Shown: positions 46,016 to 58,305, numbered from the stretch's first letter. The stretch is DNA of 64,000 nucleotides from Neostapfia colusana (GCA_030760725.1 JASWHV010000012.1:82658968-82722967); one strand, 5' to 3'. A program made the numbers and translations. The notes: generated by a model from the sequence alone, not told the origin.

Positions 46016-49000
46016 TGTAACAACCCAAAATTTTGATTCAAAACCCTAAATCATGTTAAGAGGGGAATTTAATAATTTTTGGACGTGTTGCATGTTTTGC
46101 AAAAATTCAAATTCAAACTGGAGTTCAAATTTAACCCAAATCAGAAAAGAAATAGAAAAAGAAAATAGAAAACAGAAAAAAATCGGCCAGTGGGCCGAAA
46201 CCCACCAGCCGGCCCAGCCGGCGCCCGCGCCAGCCCGCAGCCGAGCGCGCTGCTTCCTCACGCTGACAGGCGGGACCCACCCGATCTTCATCTACCTCGC
46301 GACAGCGCCGGACTTCCTCGCACCCGAAACAAAACCGATCGGGATTTCGGCGTATCCCCGCTGAATTCTGTTCGTAGGCGACGCGGACATGATCTAAACC
46401 ACCCCGCCGCCCTCCCCCGTCTATAAAAACCCCGGCCTCGTTCTGTTTTTCCCATGCGATCGCCGATTTTTACTCCGGTGAGAACCGAGACTTCTCCAGC
46501 GAATTCTGGCCGATCTAAGCTCGGAAATTCCGATCTAACTCGCTGGTCTTGATCCACCGCCTCCGGGGAACCTTGCAGGTGCAGAAAACTCGGTGATTTG
46601 CGGTGTAAACGCAGCGCCGACGAGCTTCGCCGTGGTTTTGCCTCGGACCTCGTCGCCGATCACCTTCCAGGACCTCCGAGCTCAAGAAAACCCCCGAGGT
46701 GAGATCCCCGGCCTCCCCTCTACCGATCTATGCCATAAGATCACAGTTCTAGGAAGAATTCTTGAAGATCCGAAAGTCTCCGGCGAGATCGCCGCTTCCT
46801 GCCGCCGTGCGCCGCCGGCAGCGCCGCCCGCGCTCGATCAGAGCGACGTGGCCGCTTGTGCGCCGTTTATTTTAAATCGCACGGTAGGGTTTAAACCCCC
46901 GCGTACCGGTTCGACGTTATAATCTCAGCCGTCGGTTTAAAATCGGACGGTCCACGTCAGCCCCGCGTTATAAAGACTGGAGATCTTACGTGCTACCCCT
47001 GGGGTTCTCGGAAAATAAGAGCTAGCCCCAGAAACTTCTGATCTAGCCCCTGGAACTCCAGAAAATCATGTAAATTCATTTAAAAATCAGTTTTAGCCCT
47101 GGACTTAATAAAAATTAGGAAAAACACCTCTGATAAGTGTAGCTAGACCCCTAGAAAGTCTGAAAATAATATTATAGACCCTGTAGTGGGGTAAGTTTAA
47201 CTTTTTAGCCCTATTTAGTATTTAAATTAGGAAATTGAATATGTGGCTAGTGTTTAAAAATTAAAAAGTGAGACAAACATATTGTCATAATTAAATTAAA
47301 AACTTTCTTAGTATTTAGAAAACTTTGGAGTGAGATAAAAACATATTTTGGTCTGAATTGAATATGTTTAATTTATTATTCACATTTAGGGACATATTTT
47401 TAAGTAATGAATAGTTGTAGAAAATAGGGAAAATAATTGTGAAATAGTTTATATCTGAGGCAAAGGTCAAAATATGTTATTAAATTATTTAGGACCAGAA
47501 CCTATTCTGTTTAGATGATGTGTATTACTATTTTCATAATAAAGTACACATTTATGCATAGGAAAAATAAATCTAAAAATATAGCAACTAGTAAATGATA
47601 AATGGAGTTTCTAAAATCTAAAAAATTCAGTTTAAAGTTGGTAGAAATTCTAAAGGCACATATGGAGAAGAAAAATACTTTTCATACATACTTGGTAGTG
47701 AAAAGGTATAGTAGTTGAATATAAGAAATTTATTTAAATTGGAAACTCATATATGTATAGTAGGTAAGTATAAATGTGAACACAAAAGTAGGAATCATAT
47801 ACACATGATTAAAAGTGCATGCAAGCCATAAATCAACACACATAGAGTAACCATAACACATATAATGGTGAATTACTTTCCTGAATGTGAATGTGTGGTT
47901 TGTATGAAGTAGAAGTGTGAACTATGTCTTATGGATTATTGTTTTTCTTTTGCTATTTGTGATGGTATGATGTAGAACCTGCTCAAGAGCATGTTATTCC
48001 TTTCCAAGATCAGGACTACCCATTTCAAGAGTTGCAAGAAGGAGGCAAGTGTCCTTGACCACTTTGATCCTATGCTAGGATGTGTAGCTAGAATTATTTG
48101 CATTGTCAATTGAAATATGAAACCCATACTAGAAAGTTTCCCTAAAATTGCATTACCTTGTTTCCTTGTAGCTTGGGTTGGGATTTATTTTATCATGTCA
48201 TTTATTATTATATGCTTAGCCATGCTTAGAATGGGATATTTGGGATATGAGATCATCAGTTTACTTTACCATACTCTTGAATGAGATATTGTGAGTTATG
48301 TAGAGGTAGGGATCAAGGTAAGTTGGATGTTTTGGTTGTGCGCTGGGTGCATGAGACTCGGGTTTGTGTTTAATACTTGCCTGGATCCTAAGGACCAGTT
48401 CATGGAGCATGTAACCTGGCTTTACAGTGCCAACCACATGCTGAGATGGGGCAGCATGGCCAATTAATTAGGTGTATCCCCGGCGTAGTATAGGTGTGTT
48501 GGATGGTGCGGGGAATTGGTGTCAGCTGGACTACCATATGAACCGCAAGGCTCAAGAGGGGGCCACTGCAGCGGGGTTGGAGCCTCTTGCATGCTGTTAG
48601 GGGTGAAACCTCAGTGGGCCCACGCTCGTCGGGAATCCCTTTGTAAAGGCTTCGTAGTGATCTCCTGGCTACACACCTGGGAAGTGCGAATGTGGTTCGG
48701 AGCCACTGGCATAATGGAGGTTCTTTTAGTCCACCCGACAACGGGGGATGAAATCACTACACGTGGGTACAGTGGTACAAACTCTGCAGAGTCAAAACTG
48801 TCATGACAGCCGTGCTCACGGTCAAGAGCGGCTTGGACTTATTCATGATTAGAGGATGATTATTTTGGAAGTTGTGGATGTTAAGCAGGGAGCTTAACAT
48901 TGGAAATGATGTTATGGTTATTTGGTTATGATGATGGGATGGGAGATTGGCACCATTTTACTTGTGTAGTAATGTAGGTGCTTAATAAGCTAAGGTGATA

Positions 49001-49443
49001 GGTATTAATTGCGTAGTGCTTTAACCATGAGTTCAACCTCTCCTTGTTCTAGCCATGCATGATATAATTTTCCCACACTTGCTGAGTACCATTGGTACTC
49101 AACCTTGCATATTTGTTGGTTTATATTGCTGCTCAGGTCAAGATAATGAGGTGGTGTATAATGACCAAGACTTTGGACCCGAAGAAGGTTTCTAGGTTCA
49201 TGGAGACCCCCGGGCAACGCCTGTGACGGAGCCCTCAAGAATAATATTCCGCTGCTAGTTTATTTACTTGTGATGAACTTATTATTGTCCATCGAGACAT
49301 TTGCGATGTAAGACTTATTTATATTCGACACCTGGCTTGTAATAAATGATGCTTCACTATTTGTCATCACATGTATGAGAAAATGATCCTGACATACATG
49401 TGATATTCACTTGGTTGTTTCTTCAGAAAAACCGGGTGTGACA
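46016..49443 (+). repeat. 3' LTR of element D (3428 bp)
   Basis: It begins TGTAACAACCC and ends GGGTGTGACA. TATAAAAA is at 46422-46429 and the candidate splice donor GAG|GTGAGAT at 46699. It abuts the antisense ORF of element E at 49444. Confidence 0.92.
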
Positions 49444-49446
49444 ATC

Positions 49447-50316
49447 ATGGAGGCGCTCCTCGACCGACAAAAGCGGGCCGTCGATCGTCTGGACTCCGAG
49501 ACGTGGCGGCTCCACAAGGAGGCCCTTGAGGCGCATGCCCGGGCCGAGGAGAACTTCTCTGCCCTGGAGGAGGTGCGGAAGAGGCTGGCGCGCCGTGAGC
49601 GCGCCGTTGCGGATCAGGAGCGCTCCGTCGCGGCCGAGGCGGAGAGAGTTGCCGCACAGCTAGCGGCGGGCGAGGGCGACCTGCGAGCCCGGGCTACGGA
49701 GCTAGAGGCCCGGAAGGCAGACCTTGCCACGAGGGAGGAGAAGGTCTCCCGGGAGTGCCAGGCGATCCTGGATCGGGAGCTGGCTGCCAACTTCCGGGCT
49801 TCAGAGTTGGAGCGGCTTGCCCGGAACCTCCGCCTTCGGGAAAGCTCTCTGGCGGCCAGGGAAAAGGAATTCTCCGAGGGGAGCCATGACGCCTTGCTGG
49901 CAGCCCGCCGCGAGGTAGAGGAGCTCTTGGCCTCGCGGTCTTCCGAGGCCCGTGCGGTCTCGAGCTTCGTCGACCAGGCAGGGTCCGCCCTGGTCCCCCT
50001 TGGCTTCAGTCCGGTGAAGACAGTAGCCCCTGCGCTGAAGGTGGCCGAGATGATCCCCGCGCTCGAGTCAATCGGTGCCAAGCTGAGCAGGTTAGATGCG
50101 GTGGTCGCCGGCGAGCTCGAGGCAGAGGGACGGGGCCTGGCCGTGGAGGTTGCCACGCACGTGTTGGCGTGCTTCCGGAGCCAGGATCCTTCCTTCTCGC
50201 TAGAGCCAGCGAGACAGGGCCCTGCCACGGAGCGGGAGGAAGCTGCCAGGGCTGAAGTCAGGGACGTGGCCGCCCTTGTAGCCTCTAGGTTCCGGCGCGA
50301 GCCAGGGGAATCCTAG
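49447..50316 (+). CDS. Antisense coiled-coil ORF in the 3' region of a Tat element (289 aa, 5'-truncated)
   Basis: It opens on the plus strand, opposite to the element. The first Met codon after the D LTR is 49447 (MEALLDRQKRAVDRLD). The frame continues unbroken into the LTR, so the real N-terminus was probably removed by that insertion. Residues ~1-175 are a long Ala/Glu/Arg-rich coiled coil (…LARRERAVADQERSV…, …ELEARKADLATREEKV…). Residues ~180-290 form a distinct C-terminal part (ALVPLGFSPVKTVAPAL…, VATHVLACFRSQDPS). Extra ORFs, some antisense, are known between pol and the 3' LTR of Tat elements. There is no stop in 870 nt, although the element around it is dead. Function is unknown. Confidence 0.75.
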   Translation: MEALLDRQKRAVDRLDSETWRLHKEALEAHARAEENFSALEEVRKRLARRERAVADQERSVAAEAERVAAQLAAGEGDLRARATELEARKADLATREEKVSRECQAILDRELAANFRASELERLARNLRLRESSLAAREKEFSEGSHDALLAARREVEELLASRSSEARAVSSFVDQAGSALVPLGFSPVKTVAPALKVAEMIPALESIGAKLSRLDAVVAGELEAEGRGLAVEVATHVLACFRSQDPSFSLEPARQGPATEREEAARAEVRDVAALVASRFRREPGES

Positions 50317-51652
50317 GACTTGTATCTCTCTTTTTTTTTACTGAGTCTGTAGTCCATCTCATGGAGCCTTGATTAAATAGACTCTTGCGACTTTTCGTGT
50401 CTGTGTGCTCTTGTCTCCTTCTTGGTTTTGCCTTGCCAAGCCCTTAGCTCCGCAAGGTACTCAGAGGCCTTCACCAATCTCGGAGCTCTGCTCAGACACC
50501 TTCCTCAGGTCCTTATTGTATTAAGGGCCCCAGAGGTCTCCGGAACTCACCACATGAGAATGGGGCGGTCCGGATCTACCGACCACGTGGCGGGCCCGGA
50601 GCTCCCGTCTGAGGAGAGGGAGGTCCGGCCCCGTGGGACACGTGGAGCCTTTGGAGCTCTCCCCGCGGAAGGGGAGGTCCGGCTTCTGCCGGTCACGTGG
50701 CGGGCTCGGAGCTCCTCCTGAGGAGAGGGGAGCTCCGGCCCCGCTGGACACGTGGGGCCTTCGGGACTCGTCCCTGCGGAAGGGGCGAAACCCGGATCTT
50801 CCGGTCCTGCGCTGGAGTAGTCGATAGCTCCTTGCTCCCACCTTGATGCGATCCCCGTAGCTAGAACCTGGAGGTCCTGCACATAGGTAGAGGAAGCGTA
50901 ATTCTCCTCGGGGGGTTCTCCTCTCCCCGTCTCTTAGTCTTATTCCACTTACGGTCCTAGTCCGGTATACGGGGCTTGTGCAATTCTGTGCGCGAGGCAC
51001 CGGGGCTCCGGCTCCCTCCGAGGTCAGGGTACAACCGTCCGGCCCCTAGTACCGGACCGTATGCCGGGGAAGCAGAGTGCACAGGCTTTGGGTATGGAAC
51101 CAGGCAAAGCGGCTGTACTCCCCTGGACCTCCGGAGGGCAAGATGCGCATGCTTTGGGTACAGAGCCGGCTAAGCTGGATACGCACCCTGGACCCCCCAT
51201 GCACGGCTCAGGCCTTTCGTGGAGGTGACCAACTGGCACCGCAACACCTGACTGGGGGAGGCCCGAGAGGCCCCCTGGCCATCGGCAGGTGACTCAAGCG
51301 CAACCGCCTTCGGTAGGATAGCAAATGCGTACTATGGATGAGAGCGGGAAAGGGGAGCTAAATGTACGGTGAGCATACATAGAAAGTGCGGTCATAAAAA
51401 TTAATGCGTAATTTAAATGAGCACATAAGTGAGAGCGAGGTAGAACAGATTTCTGTGTAAATGCCCATAGGAGGAAGGCAGTCTGTACATGGAGGCAACG
51501 ACCCGCCCTATTAAGAAGGGAAGCAAGACTCTACGCGCTTGGGGTCGGAACCAGGCCAAGCTGGCTGTAGTCCTGGACCGTCCCCTGAGGCTTAGCTGCT
51601 CCGAGCACTGTTCCTGAACTCTATGGGATTTATTACAGAAAGGTAAAGGTTC
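50317..51652 (-). other. 3' region of element E between integrase remnant and antisense ORF
   Basis: It is non-coding. 50580-50770 carries two more ~110-bp units with CACGTGGCGGGC and GAGGTCCGG, like those in the Tat LTR. About 50780-51650 aligns with 25505-26030 of C (for example GTCCTGCACATAGGTAGAGG at 50873). 50317-50560 has a T-run and no recognisable feature. Confidence 0.6.
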
Positions 51653-51995
51653 ATTCTACTAATGCTCAGGAGGTAGAACTTACTGTGATGTTCCATGCTC
51701 CAAGGGTTCAGGAACGGATCCCATCCTTGGTTGAAAGGCGTGTGTACCTGGGACGGCGACTTTCCTGACTCGGAAGGGACCTTCCCGGCTGGGGGAGAGT
51801 TTATAGGTCCTTCACGGAAAAGTGTGTGCCGCGGCACCAGGTTGCCTTCTTGCAGGTCCCTGACGCGCTTGGTCTTTTGGTGGTAGTGCTAGAGCAGCAG
51901 CCGGGCCGTACGTTATGGGGTGTTACCTGCACTCGTGCCTCGCCGACGAGGTAGATATCTTCACGCTGGAGCAGGTCCAGCGCGGCTTCTCCCGG
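51653..51995 (-). pseudogene. Integrase C-terminal scrap of element E
   Basis: It aligns with 26015-26350 of C, the end of integrase (…SPSWEGPFRV… region). A short direct repeat, CTTCTGGCTAAG(A/G)CCGTC, occurs at about 52016 and 52084, at the join to the protease remnant, and suggests the deletion mechanism. It is not functional. Confidence 0.6.
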
Positions 51996-52099
51996 GAGCC
52001 CCGGGGTACCTTCCTCTTCTGGCTAAGACCGTCAAGAGGTAGTAGGACCCGGACTCTTCTTGGGAGACCCAAGATGTCTTTCCCCTTCTGGCTAAGGCC

Positions 52100-52305
52100 G
52101 TCAAGAGGTTGACAGATCCTGGGCGGCCCCCGGGAGGTGAGGCCGAGGCACAGAGACGTGCACTAGGGTGGAGCTGGGCCGGTTCTGCACCGCCGGGGCT
52201 GGTGCTTGGGCTGCTGCAACTGCTTGGAGCTTCTCCAAGGCTGATATCGCAGCAGTGCAGTCTCCACTGATCTTTCGGGACAGCCGTAGTCGGCTACTGC
52301 CCCAG
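52100..52305 (-). pseudogene. Protease C-terminal scrap of element E
   Basis: It reads …DCTAAISALEKLQAVAAAQ…, matching C near 29790-29890 (…RTAAVSALEKLQALATAG…). The catalytic part of the protease, present in C at about 30465-29920, is deleted directly after gag. Confidence 0.65.
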
Positions 52306-53326
52306 CTAGTCATCACTGGAGCTGGAGTCCTCACCGTTGTGCATCGTCTTTATGGCGCGCTGAGGTTCCTGAAACCCCACCTGGTGGCCGACGTTGTCTG
52401 GGGCATCGACCTTCTGCTTGCCCTCCCTTTGATGGAAGGGTGGGGCATCAGCCCGCAGCTGCCTCCCTTTGCGGAAGCGCTCTGTGAGCTTCTGGATGTC
52501 CCGGCACTCAGCAGCAGTATGGTAGCTGGTGCCGTGCACGGGGCATAGCTCACCTTGGTCTCCCTCTGGAGCTGGTGACTGCCGCTGCCTTTTGTCAGGG
52601 CGTGGCCCCCGAGCCCCACTGGGTGCTGCTGCTGCAGCAACGGGAGCCGCGGCCAGTGGTTTCATCTTGCCACCGCCCCGGTTCTTGATCTTCTTGCCGC
52701 TTCCATAGGAAGCAGCGCCAGATCCGGGCTGTCCTCCTGACTCGGAGGCTGGCAGAGAGTGCCAGTTCCGCCCTTCTGCTGCCCTGGCGCACTTGTCCGC
52801 CAGGCTGAAGAGCTCTGAGACATCGCGAACCTCTTTGGTCGCGAGCTTCTCAAGCATCTTCGTGTCCCGTACACCCTGCCGGAACGCCGCCACCACAGAA
52901 GCATTTTGGATATGCGGGATGGTGTTCCGTACCTGGGAGAACCGCTGGATGAAGGAGCGCAGCGTCTCTCCAGGTTGTTGCTGGACGGCATGGAGGTCGA
53001 GTTTCGTGCCAGGCCGGGTTTAGGAGCTGTCAAAGTTAGCAGTGAACTGCCGGCAGAGCTCTCCCCAAGAGGTTATGGAACCCTGGGGGAGATTCATGAG
53101 CCAAGACCGGGCTGGGCCGGTCAAGGCGACGGGGAAGTAGTTGACCATGACGGCCTCGTCCCCTCCTGCAGCAAGGACGGCGGTGGAGTAGATTTGGAGG
53201 AACTCCACCAGGTTGACACTGCCGTCGTACTTCTCGGGCAGGTGTGGACGAAACTTGCGCGGTCACCTCGCGAAGCGGAGGTGTGGCGCTAGGGCCGCAC
53301 ATCCTGCTCCTGTTGCTGCAGGCATT
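52306..53326 (-). pseudogene. Gag of element E, partial
   Basis: The frame shows PRKFRPHLPEKYDGSVN, FLQIYSTAV, SWLMNLPQGSITSWGELC, MLEKLATKEVRDVSELFSL and a zinc finger CPVHGTSYHTAAEC, ending …DSSSSDD. Stops lie at about 53264 (TGG to TGA) and 53022 (TAC to TAA). The N-terminal third is lost at 53326, where element G inserted. Here gag lacks the frameshift seen in C. Confidence 0.8.
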
Positions 53327-56300
53327 TGTAAGGGACTCCGTTTTTGACACATGTTTGAAGTGTCATCACCACACACACACACCTCATTTGTAGCAAGTTG
53401 ATAAACACATTGGAAGAGCAAGTAACCACCATAAACATGCTCATTAGGGAATAAACTTACATATTGCAAAAGTGGTAATTCCCACGTGTGATATATAGGG
53501 GATGGGCATGTGAAAACTCCCAAATTGTGTTAGGAAATATCTATGCCAAGTTTCACCCAAATTCAAAACCTTTTAAGGTCATTTTGGCTATAGCTAGAAA
53601 GAGAGCAGTTTGAAACCATATTCAAATTCAAACTGTTTTTATCCCATGAATTAAAAAGTGGGAGGCATATTCTTATTCAGCACATTTTTTATGAGCTCAC
53701 ACACCAATTTTCACTCCATTTGGAGTTGATCTTGACATGAGCTAAGTGGGGCAAATTCAAACTTTATTTGAATTTCAAACTGAACATGTGCTGAAATTCA
53801 TTCAAACCAAACCCAATTTAAATCCTAATCAATTCAAATGGCTCATGGGTGAATAATTTGAATCGTCATGGGTATTTTAGGGCTTACTGTTTACAACAGT
53901 GATGAGGAGTTAATCTCAGAGGTTAAAAATAAAAATGGACCCACATGTCAGCCGCAGGGATGATTCAACCGACTGAGACTTTTCTCACTCGGGTCGCCGA
54001 GCGGCAGCTGCGATCGCCACTGAGGGAGGCAGCCGCGCCAGCAGCTGCTTGGCCACGCGCGGGCGCGAGTCGGTTCAGCGCCTTCTTAAGGCGTTCTTCC
54101 CCTCCTCGGCCGAAGCTATCGCCATTTCCTCCTCACAAGAACACAGAGCCGGGAATTTTCCTCCGCCGCTCAGAACCGATCGGAGAGCTCCGATCACAGC
54201 CTCTCCGTCCCCTCCAGAGCTACGGCAAGGTACTAGGAACCATCCTCATTCTTCCCTGTTGCTAGAACTCAGCTAAAACCTGTCGATCTCGGCTATACCG
54301 AGCGTTTAGTTCGGTGACCTAAAACCGCCGCACTTCGGGCTCCCGTGGACAGCCCAATCGGGAGGTTGTCACGCCCGAGCCAAGGCACCCTTGGACACGC
54401 TAGTGATCGGTGCTGCTCACCCCCGGCGGCAGAGCGCGGGCGGCGAGAGGTAGACGAAGGGGGTGGACCCCAGCTGTCAGCGGCAGATATTTTAAATCGG
54501 GATCGGGCTGGAGCCGGGATCTGATGTGCTGGCGCGCAAAAACTCTGTGGGCCTCAGTGTGCTGTCGCCTCCGCGCCCAACACGTGTCCCCGCGGGCCCC
54601 GGCAGATTTAAACTTTTTCCCCGATTTTCAGATTTCAGTCAAACTTCAAATCCTCATAACTTTGGCTAGAAAGCTCCAAATCGAGTGAACCAAATTTTGT
54701 TGGATTCAGCTCTCTGAGCACTTTCCACCAAATCAAGTTTCACTTCATGAAAATCCTTATTTCCCCAGAATTAATTCGTCAAAGTTTAAATTATTTGGAA
54801 TTTTAACTGGAGAACCCTTTGGAGGAAAATTCTGAAATTATGCTGGGATGTTCACCAAAATATCCCTGAACTACCATAAAAATTTCAGATCCATTTGAGC
54901 TCATTTGATCCACCTAATGGTGTGATTAGTGAAACTGTTCCAGAGAAAATAGAAAATGTTCAGAAACATTTCCAGAATTTTCTCTGAAATTGTTTAGCTC
55001 ATATCTTTAGCTAGGAACCTTCAAATTAAGTGAAACCAACTCTATTAGAACCCTCTGAAAATCTAGTTTTCAGAAAGTCATAGTTTGTATCATGAAACTC
55101 CTTAGAACACCCTAAAGCCTTCAATTAAGGTCAAGTGCATAATTAATTGTGGAGGGCTCAAATGAGTTTTGCTGCAACTAAAACTTGACCAAGTCTTTGT
55201 TTAGGTTGTAACCAAGCCACAGTAAAAGTTTCAGTCATTAGGTCTGTCTAGTAAGAGTTATAGACTTCAAAAGATTAAATTCAATCAAATACATTTAAAT
55301 TAATACATATCCTTGTATATCATGTAGTCACTAAGGTCGAGGAGGAACTCTAAGTCCTAGACTTCGTTACTCCGGCGGAGCAGCTAGCCTACAAACAAGA
55401 GCAGCAAGGCAAGCTCCGGTTTTCATTCCTCTTTTCCAAATTTTTATTGTTTTGAGCACATACTTGAATGCTATTATTCCTTGCATTAGAGTCTGGTTTG
55501 GAAACCCAAGTGCATAGCCAAGAAAACCATGGGTTGGGTTTAGGATTGCAAGACCCCGTTAGCTACTGCAAAGCTAAGTTAGGGTAGGATTCGGTACAAG
55601 TCGAGTAGTTGGAACTACTCGCGAGCATAGGCTAGAGGCATTCGACTCGGGTAGAAATAGCACATGATACACATGGCAAGAAAGATGAGACCAAGCGGAG
55701 GGTAAGGGCAACAGGACTTTAGGGCCTGTGTGCTATAGCTCTGCTTAGGTCGATTGAGGATCGAGCCGTGTGCGGGCCTATTGAACAAGCTAGAACAGTA
55801 CCAAAGACCTACCGGCTATATCGGAACCAGGAAACCGATGTAACTCGGGTAGCTGGGTGTTGAGGCATAGCTGGTCGTTCAGAGGGTAGGTTGAGAGCTC
55901 GAGGTGTAAATCGGCTGGCGGCACTGAGATACGCATGCAGAGACCTCTTGCTCGGGACGATTGGACCGGTTCAACATTTGGCTAACGGGCAAAAGGTAGT
56001 TGCGTACGGCGTCCGTGATGGTTGTTGTAGGCAACATCGAGTACGGACGTACGTGACGGGTTGTTCGGGTAACCCTGCAGGTGTAAATCGATTATAATCG
56101 CCGTCCCTCGCGGTCAGTGAGTACCACTTGTTCACTGTACCGTGACGTAGAAAGAACAGACTAGTTACATGTTAAAATATTGTTAATTGAAAGATAGACT
56201 TTGCTTGTTAATGATTTGCTGTAGTTTAGAGCTTATTAAAGTTCCTTTCAACTTTGGGCGAAGTACATGAGAGAAATGCGTTTCTTGTTTGATTGCGGCT

Positions 56301-56820
56301 CTCTCATGTGCCTTAGCGTAAGGTTCTCTACAACCTGCTGCTAAAACTTGAAAGTAAGGTTCTACTAATTAGGCGAATCCTTGCAAATGATTTTTACCTC
56401 ATGTAACCTATCAACCCTCATGTAGAAGTTCCATGTTTAGGAGAGACGGGTCAGTCTTGCTGAGCCTTCGTGCTCACTTCTTGTGTTTGAAGCTTTTGCA
56501 GGGTTCTATGAGGAAGGGACTCCCGAGGAAGAGACAGAACCCCAGGAGGGGAACCCCGTCGAGTGGGAGTCGTGCACGCCGCCGTGTTAGTGTGCGTGTG
56601 TGCTAGCAAGGACACGTTCACGGGCTGAACGTGAACTTGATGCGTAGTCTACGCCCGTGAGTGTAGACTGGACTTATTTTGATGTACAAATGTTCGTAAC
56701 CCACTTTATGTAATAAAAGTTTTGCTTCCACTTTGTACCTTTGATGTGTGTTATCCGGTGCTGTGCAACGCAGCACCCCTCAGCGTGATCCTAGCTCGAT
56801 AAGACCGTGGGGTCATGTCA
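53327..56820 (+). repeat. 5' LTR of element G (3494 bp)
   Basis: It begins TGTAAGGGACTCC at the break in E gag and ends GGGGTCATGTCA just before the primer site. No second copy is in the window, so the left border rests on the break in E and the terminal TG. The part 54410-55515 is shared with 3630-5109. I see no clear TATA box. Confidence 0.75.
56712..56717 (+). promoter_or_regulatory. Poly(A) signal in the G LTR
   Basis: AATAAA in the context TTTATGTAATAAAAGTTTTG, about 100 bp before the LTR end, is placed as in the Tekay LTRs above. Confidence 0.5.
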
Positions 56821-56824
56821 GCAT

Positions 56825-56836
56825 TGGTATCAGAGC
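56825..56836 (+). promoter_or_regulatory. Primer binding site, tRNA-iMet (element G)
   Basis: TGGTATCAGAGC starts four bases after the LTR end, the same spacing as in A and D. Confidence 0.88.
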
Positions 56837-58305
56837 TTGCTTGAGGTTTAACGCACTAAAAAGGTCACCTTTTTCAAAAAAATCCAGTGAGAAACGAGTT
56901 AGTAGCCCGTATAAGGATGTTATTAGTGTATAGAAAGTGGCATACTAACCTATTTGACTATGTCAGAAAATCGTGCATCTCGGGACGTTTATGTCTTGGG
57001 GGGTGCGCGTAAGCGCTGTCCACCAGTGCGCACAAGCTGAAGGGTGGAGCCCCATGGGTGGTAGGTAACCCGACCCGCTTTGATATCCTCTACGACTCTT
57101 CATGTCGTTTGGGGTATTCGAGCAACGTCTGTCCCTGGCGTGCGTGGTGCAATCTGGGAGACCCCGTCACGTGGTCTGAAACGTGAACACGTAACTAAGG
57201 CGTGTTTGGATTGAGAACATCCGGGCGAGTGATGACGGCCGGGTGTACGAACTGTATGGATACCGGACTCGGTGTGCAGCCGAGTCTGACGATTGTGTGA
57301 GTTTCTGCAGGTAGTCTAACCACGAAATGGTAGACGTGTAGCATCCGTGTGCGAGTGACGTTTAGTGCCACTGAAATAACGAAGCCAGCTAAGTACGGTA
57401 TAGGTTTTTTCTTTGTGAGGACGTAATACCGACATGATTTGGTGACGCATCGACGTCACACTCCACTATATGAATAACTTTATTATAAAACTTGAAGGTT
57501 TTAATCCAAAGCACTAAAACTTTGTTGTAACCTCTTCCCTTAATCAGGATATTCAAAGTTAACGAGTTTTCAACTTATAGGTTGCTAAGGACAGAGCACT
57601 TTGTTTTCAGCTGAATTAGAGGTTAGAGGTTGAGTTCTTTTGAGGTTGGGATCATATGATGCATTTCTGGAAAGCTTGAGAAGAGATTTACAACTCTTCT
57701 GTTGAGGTCCAGAGGTGTTTCATCTCTTAACCAATCGAAAAATGCAGTAGAGTTGAAACTGTCTAGAAAACAGAGCAGAGCAAAGACTCTCTGTAAACTC
57801 TCTGTAAATTAAGCATAACTTTCTGCATAAAGATCCGAAAATAGAAAATGATGTAGTTCTGGAAAGCTTATGAGATGGGCTACAACTTTGTAACAGAAAG
57901 TTTTGTCAGATTGAGAGCAGAATTAACTGGAATTCTTGGATTAAATCAGTACCCAAAGCAGGGAGGTGCTGTCCAATTTTCTCCAGAAATTCTGTTAACT
58001 TCGACATCTTATAACTTTTGAACCAGGACAGATCTTAGGCTAAACAAATACTTTCTGGAAAGCTATTGAAGTTAGCTTTAACTTTGATGTTGAGCTCTAG
58101 AATTGGTTTTGCTTTAACATGGCCTAAATCAGGTTGAAATGGAAACTGGTCAGGGCTGTCATGTTGGACAGCAGATCAGCAGTCAAATTTGTTTAAATTT
58201 GAACTATGTTCCCAAGTTTTATGGGTTCAATGACATGTCTTATGTTATAACTCAATGGTTTACTGTTTAAATAAATATTTGACATTTTTCAAATATATTT
58301 TACAG
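56837..58305 (+). other. Long leader of element G
   Basis: It is about 1.47 kb and non-coding. The first part (to ~57480) is GC-rich. The second is AT-rich and contains several variants of the phrase CTGGAAAGCTT…ACAACTTT (near 57666, 57861, 58052), looking like an old degenerate tandem repeat. It ends AAATATATTTTACAG directly before the ORF0 ATG. Confidence 0.5.

Larger units (their letters stand above)
36744..49443 (+). mobile_element. Element D: Tekay/RIRE3-type chromovirus, complete but decayed
   Basis: It is 12,700 bp, with LTRs 36744-40170 (3427 bp) and 46016-49443 (3428 bp) of one subfamily, differing from the A LTR in the GC-rich part. Internal order: primer site, ORF0, gag, protease, RT, RNase H, integrase, chromodomain, polypurine tract. 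The flanks AGAGC and ATCAT do not match. The left flank is itself the polypurine end of another Tekay element, so the 5' LTR is shared in an LTR-body-LTR-body-LTR array typical of unequal recombination. Four in-frame stops kill gag-pol. Confidence 0.9.
49444..53326 (-). mobile_element. Element E: Tat-clade deletion derivative, both ends cut
   Basis: Reading leftward: gag, a scrap of protease, a scrap of the integrase C-terminus, a long 3' region and an antisense ORF. RT and both RNase H domains are gone. The family is that of C and H (gag and 3' region align). No LTR remains: the right end is cut in gag by the LTR of G (53327), the left end by the LTR of D. It keeps more of the 3' region than C, including the antisense ORF, which C does not have. 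Confidence 0.8.

Noticed and set aside
53322..56825. GCATT on both sides of the G LTR, suggesting a solo LTR with target duplication
   Set aside because: The right GCATT is the first part of the internal region, followed at once by the tRNA-iMet primer site and a full element body. The match is coincidental unless the far end of G also shows GCATT.
56837..57480. Possible separate gene in the GC-rich part of the G leader
   Set aside because: No ORF of useful length has an ATG and conserved features. Its position between primer site and ORF0 makes it leader sequence.
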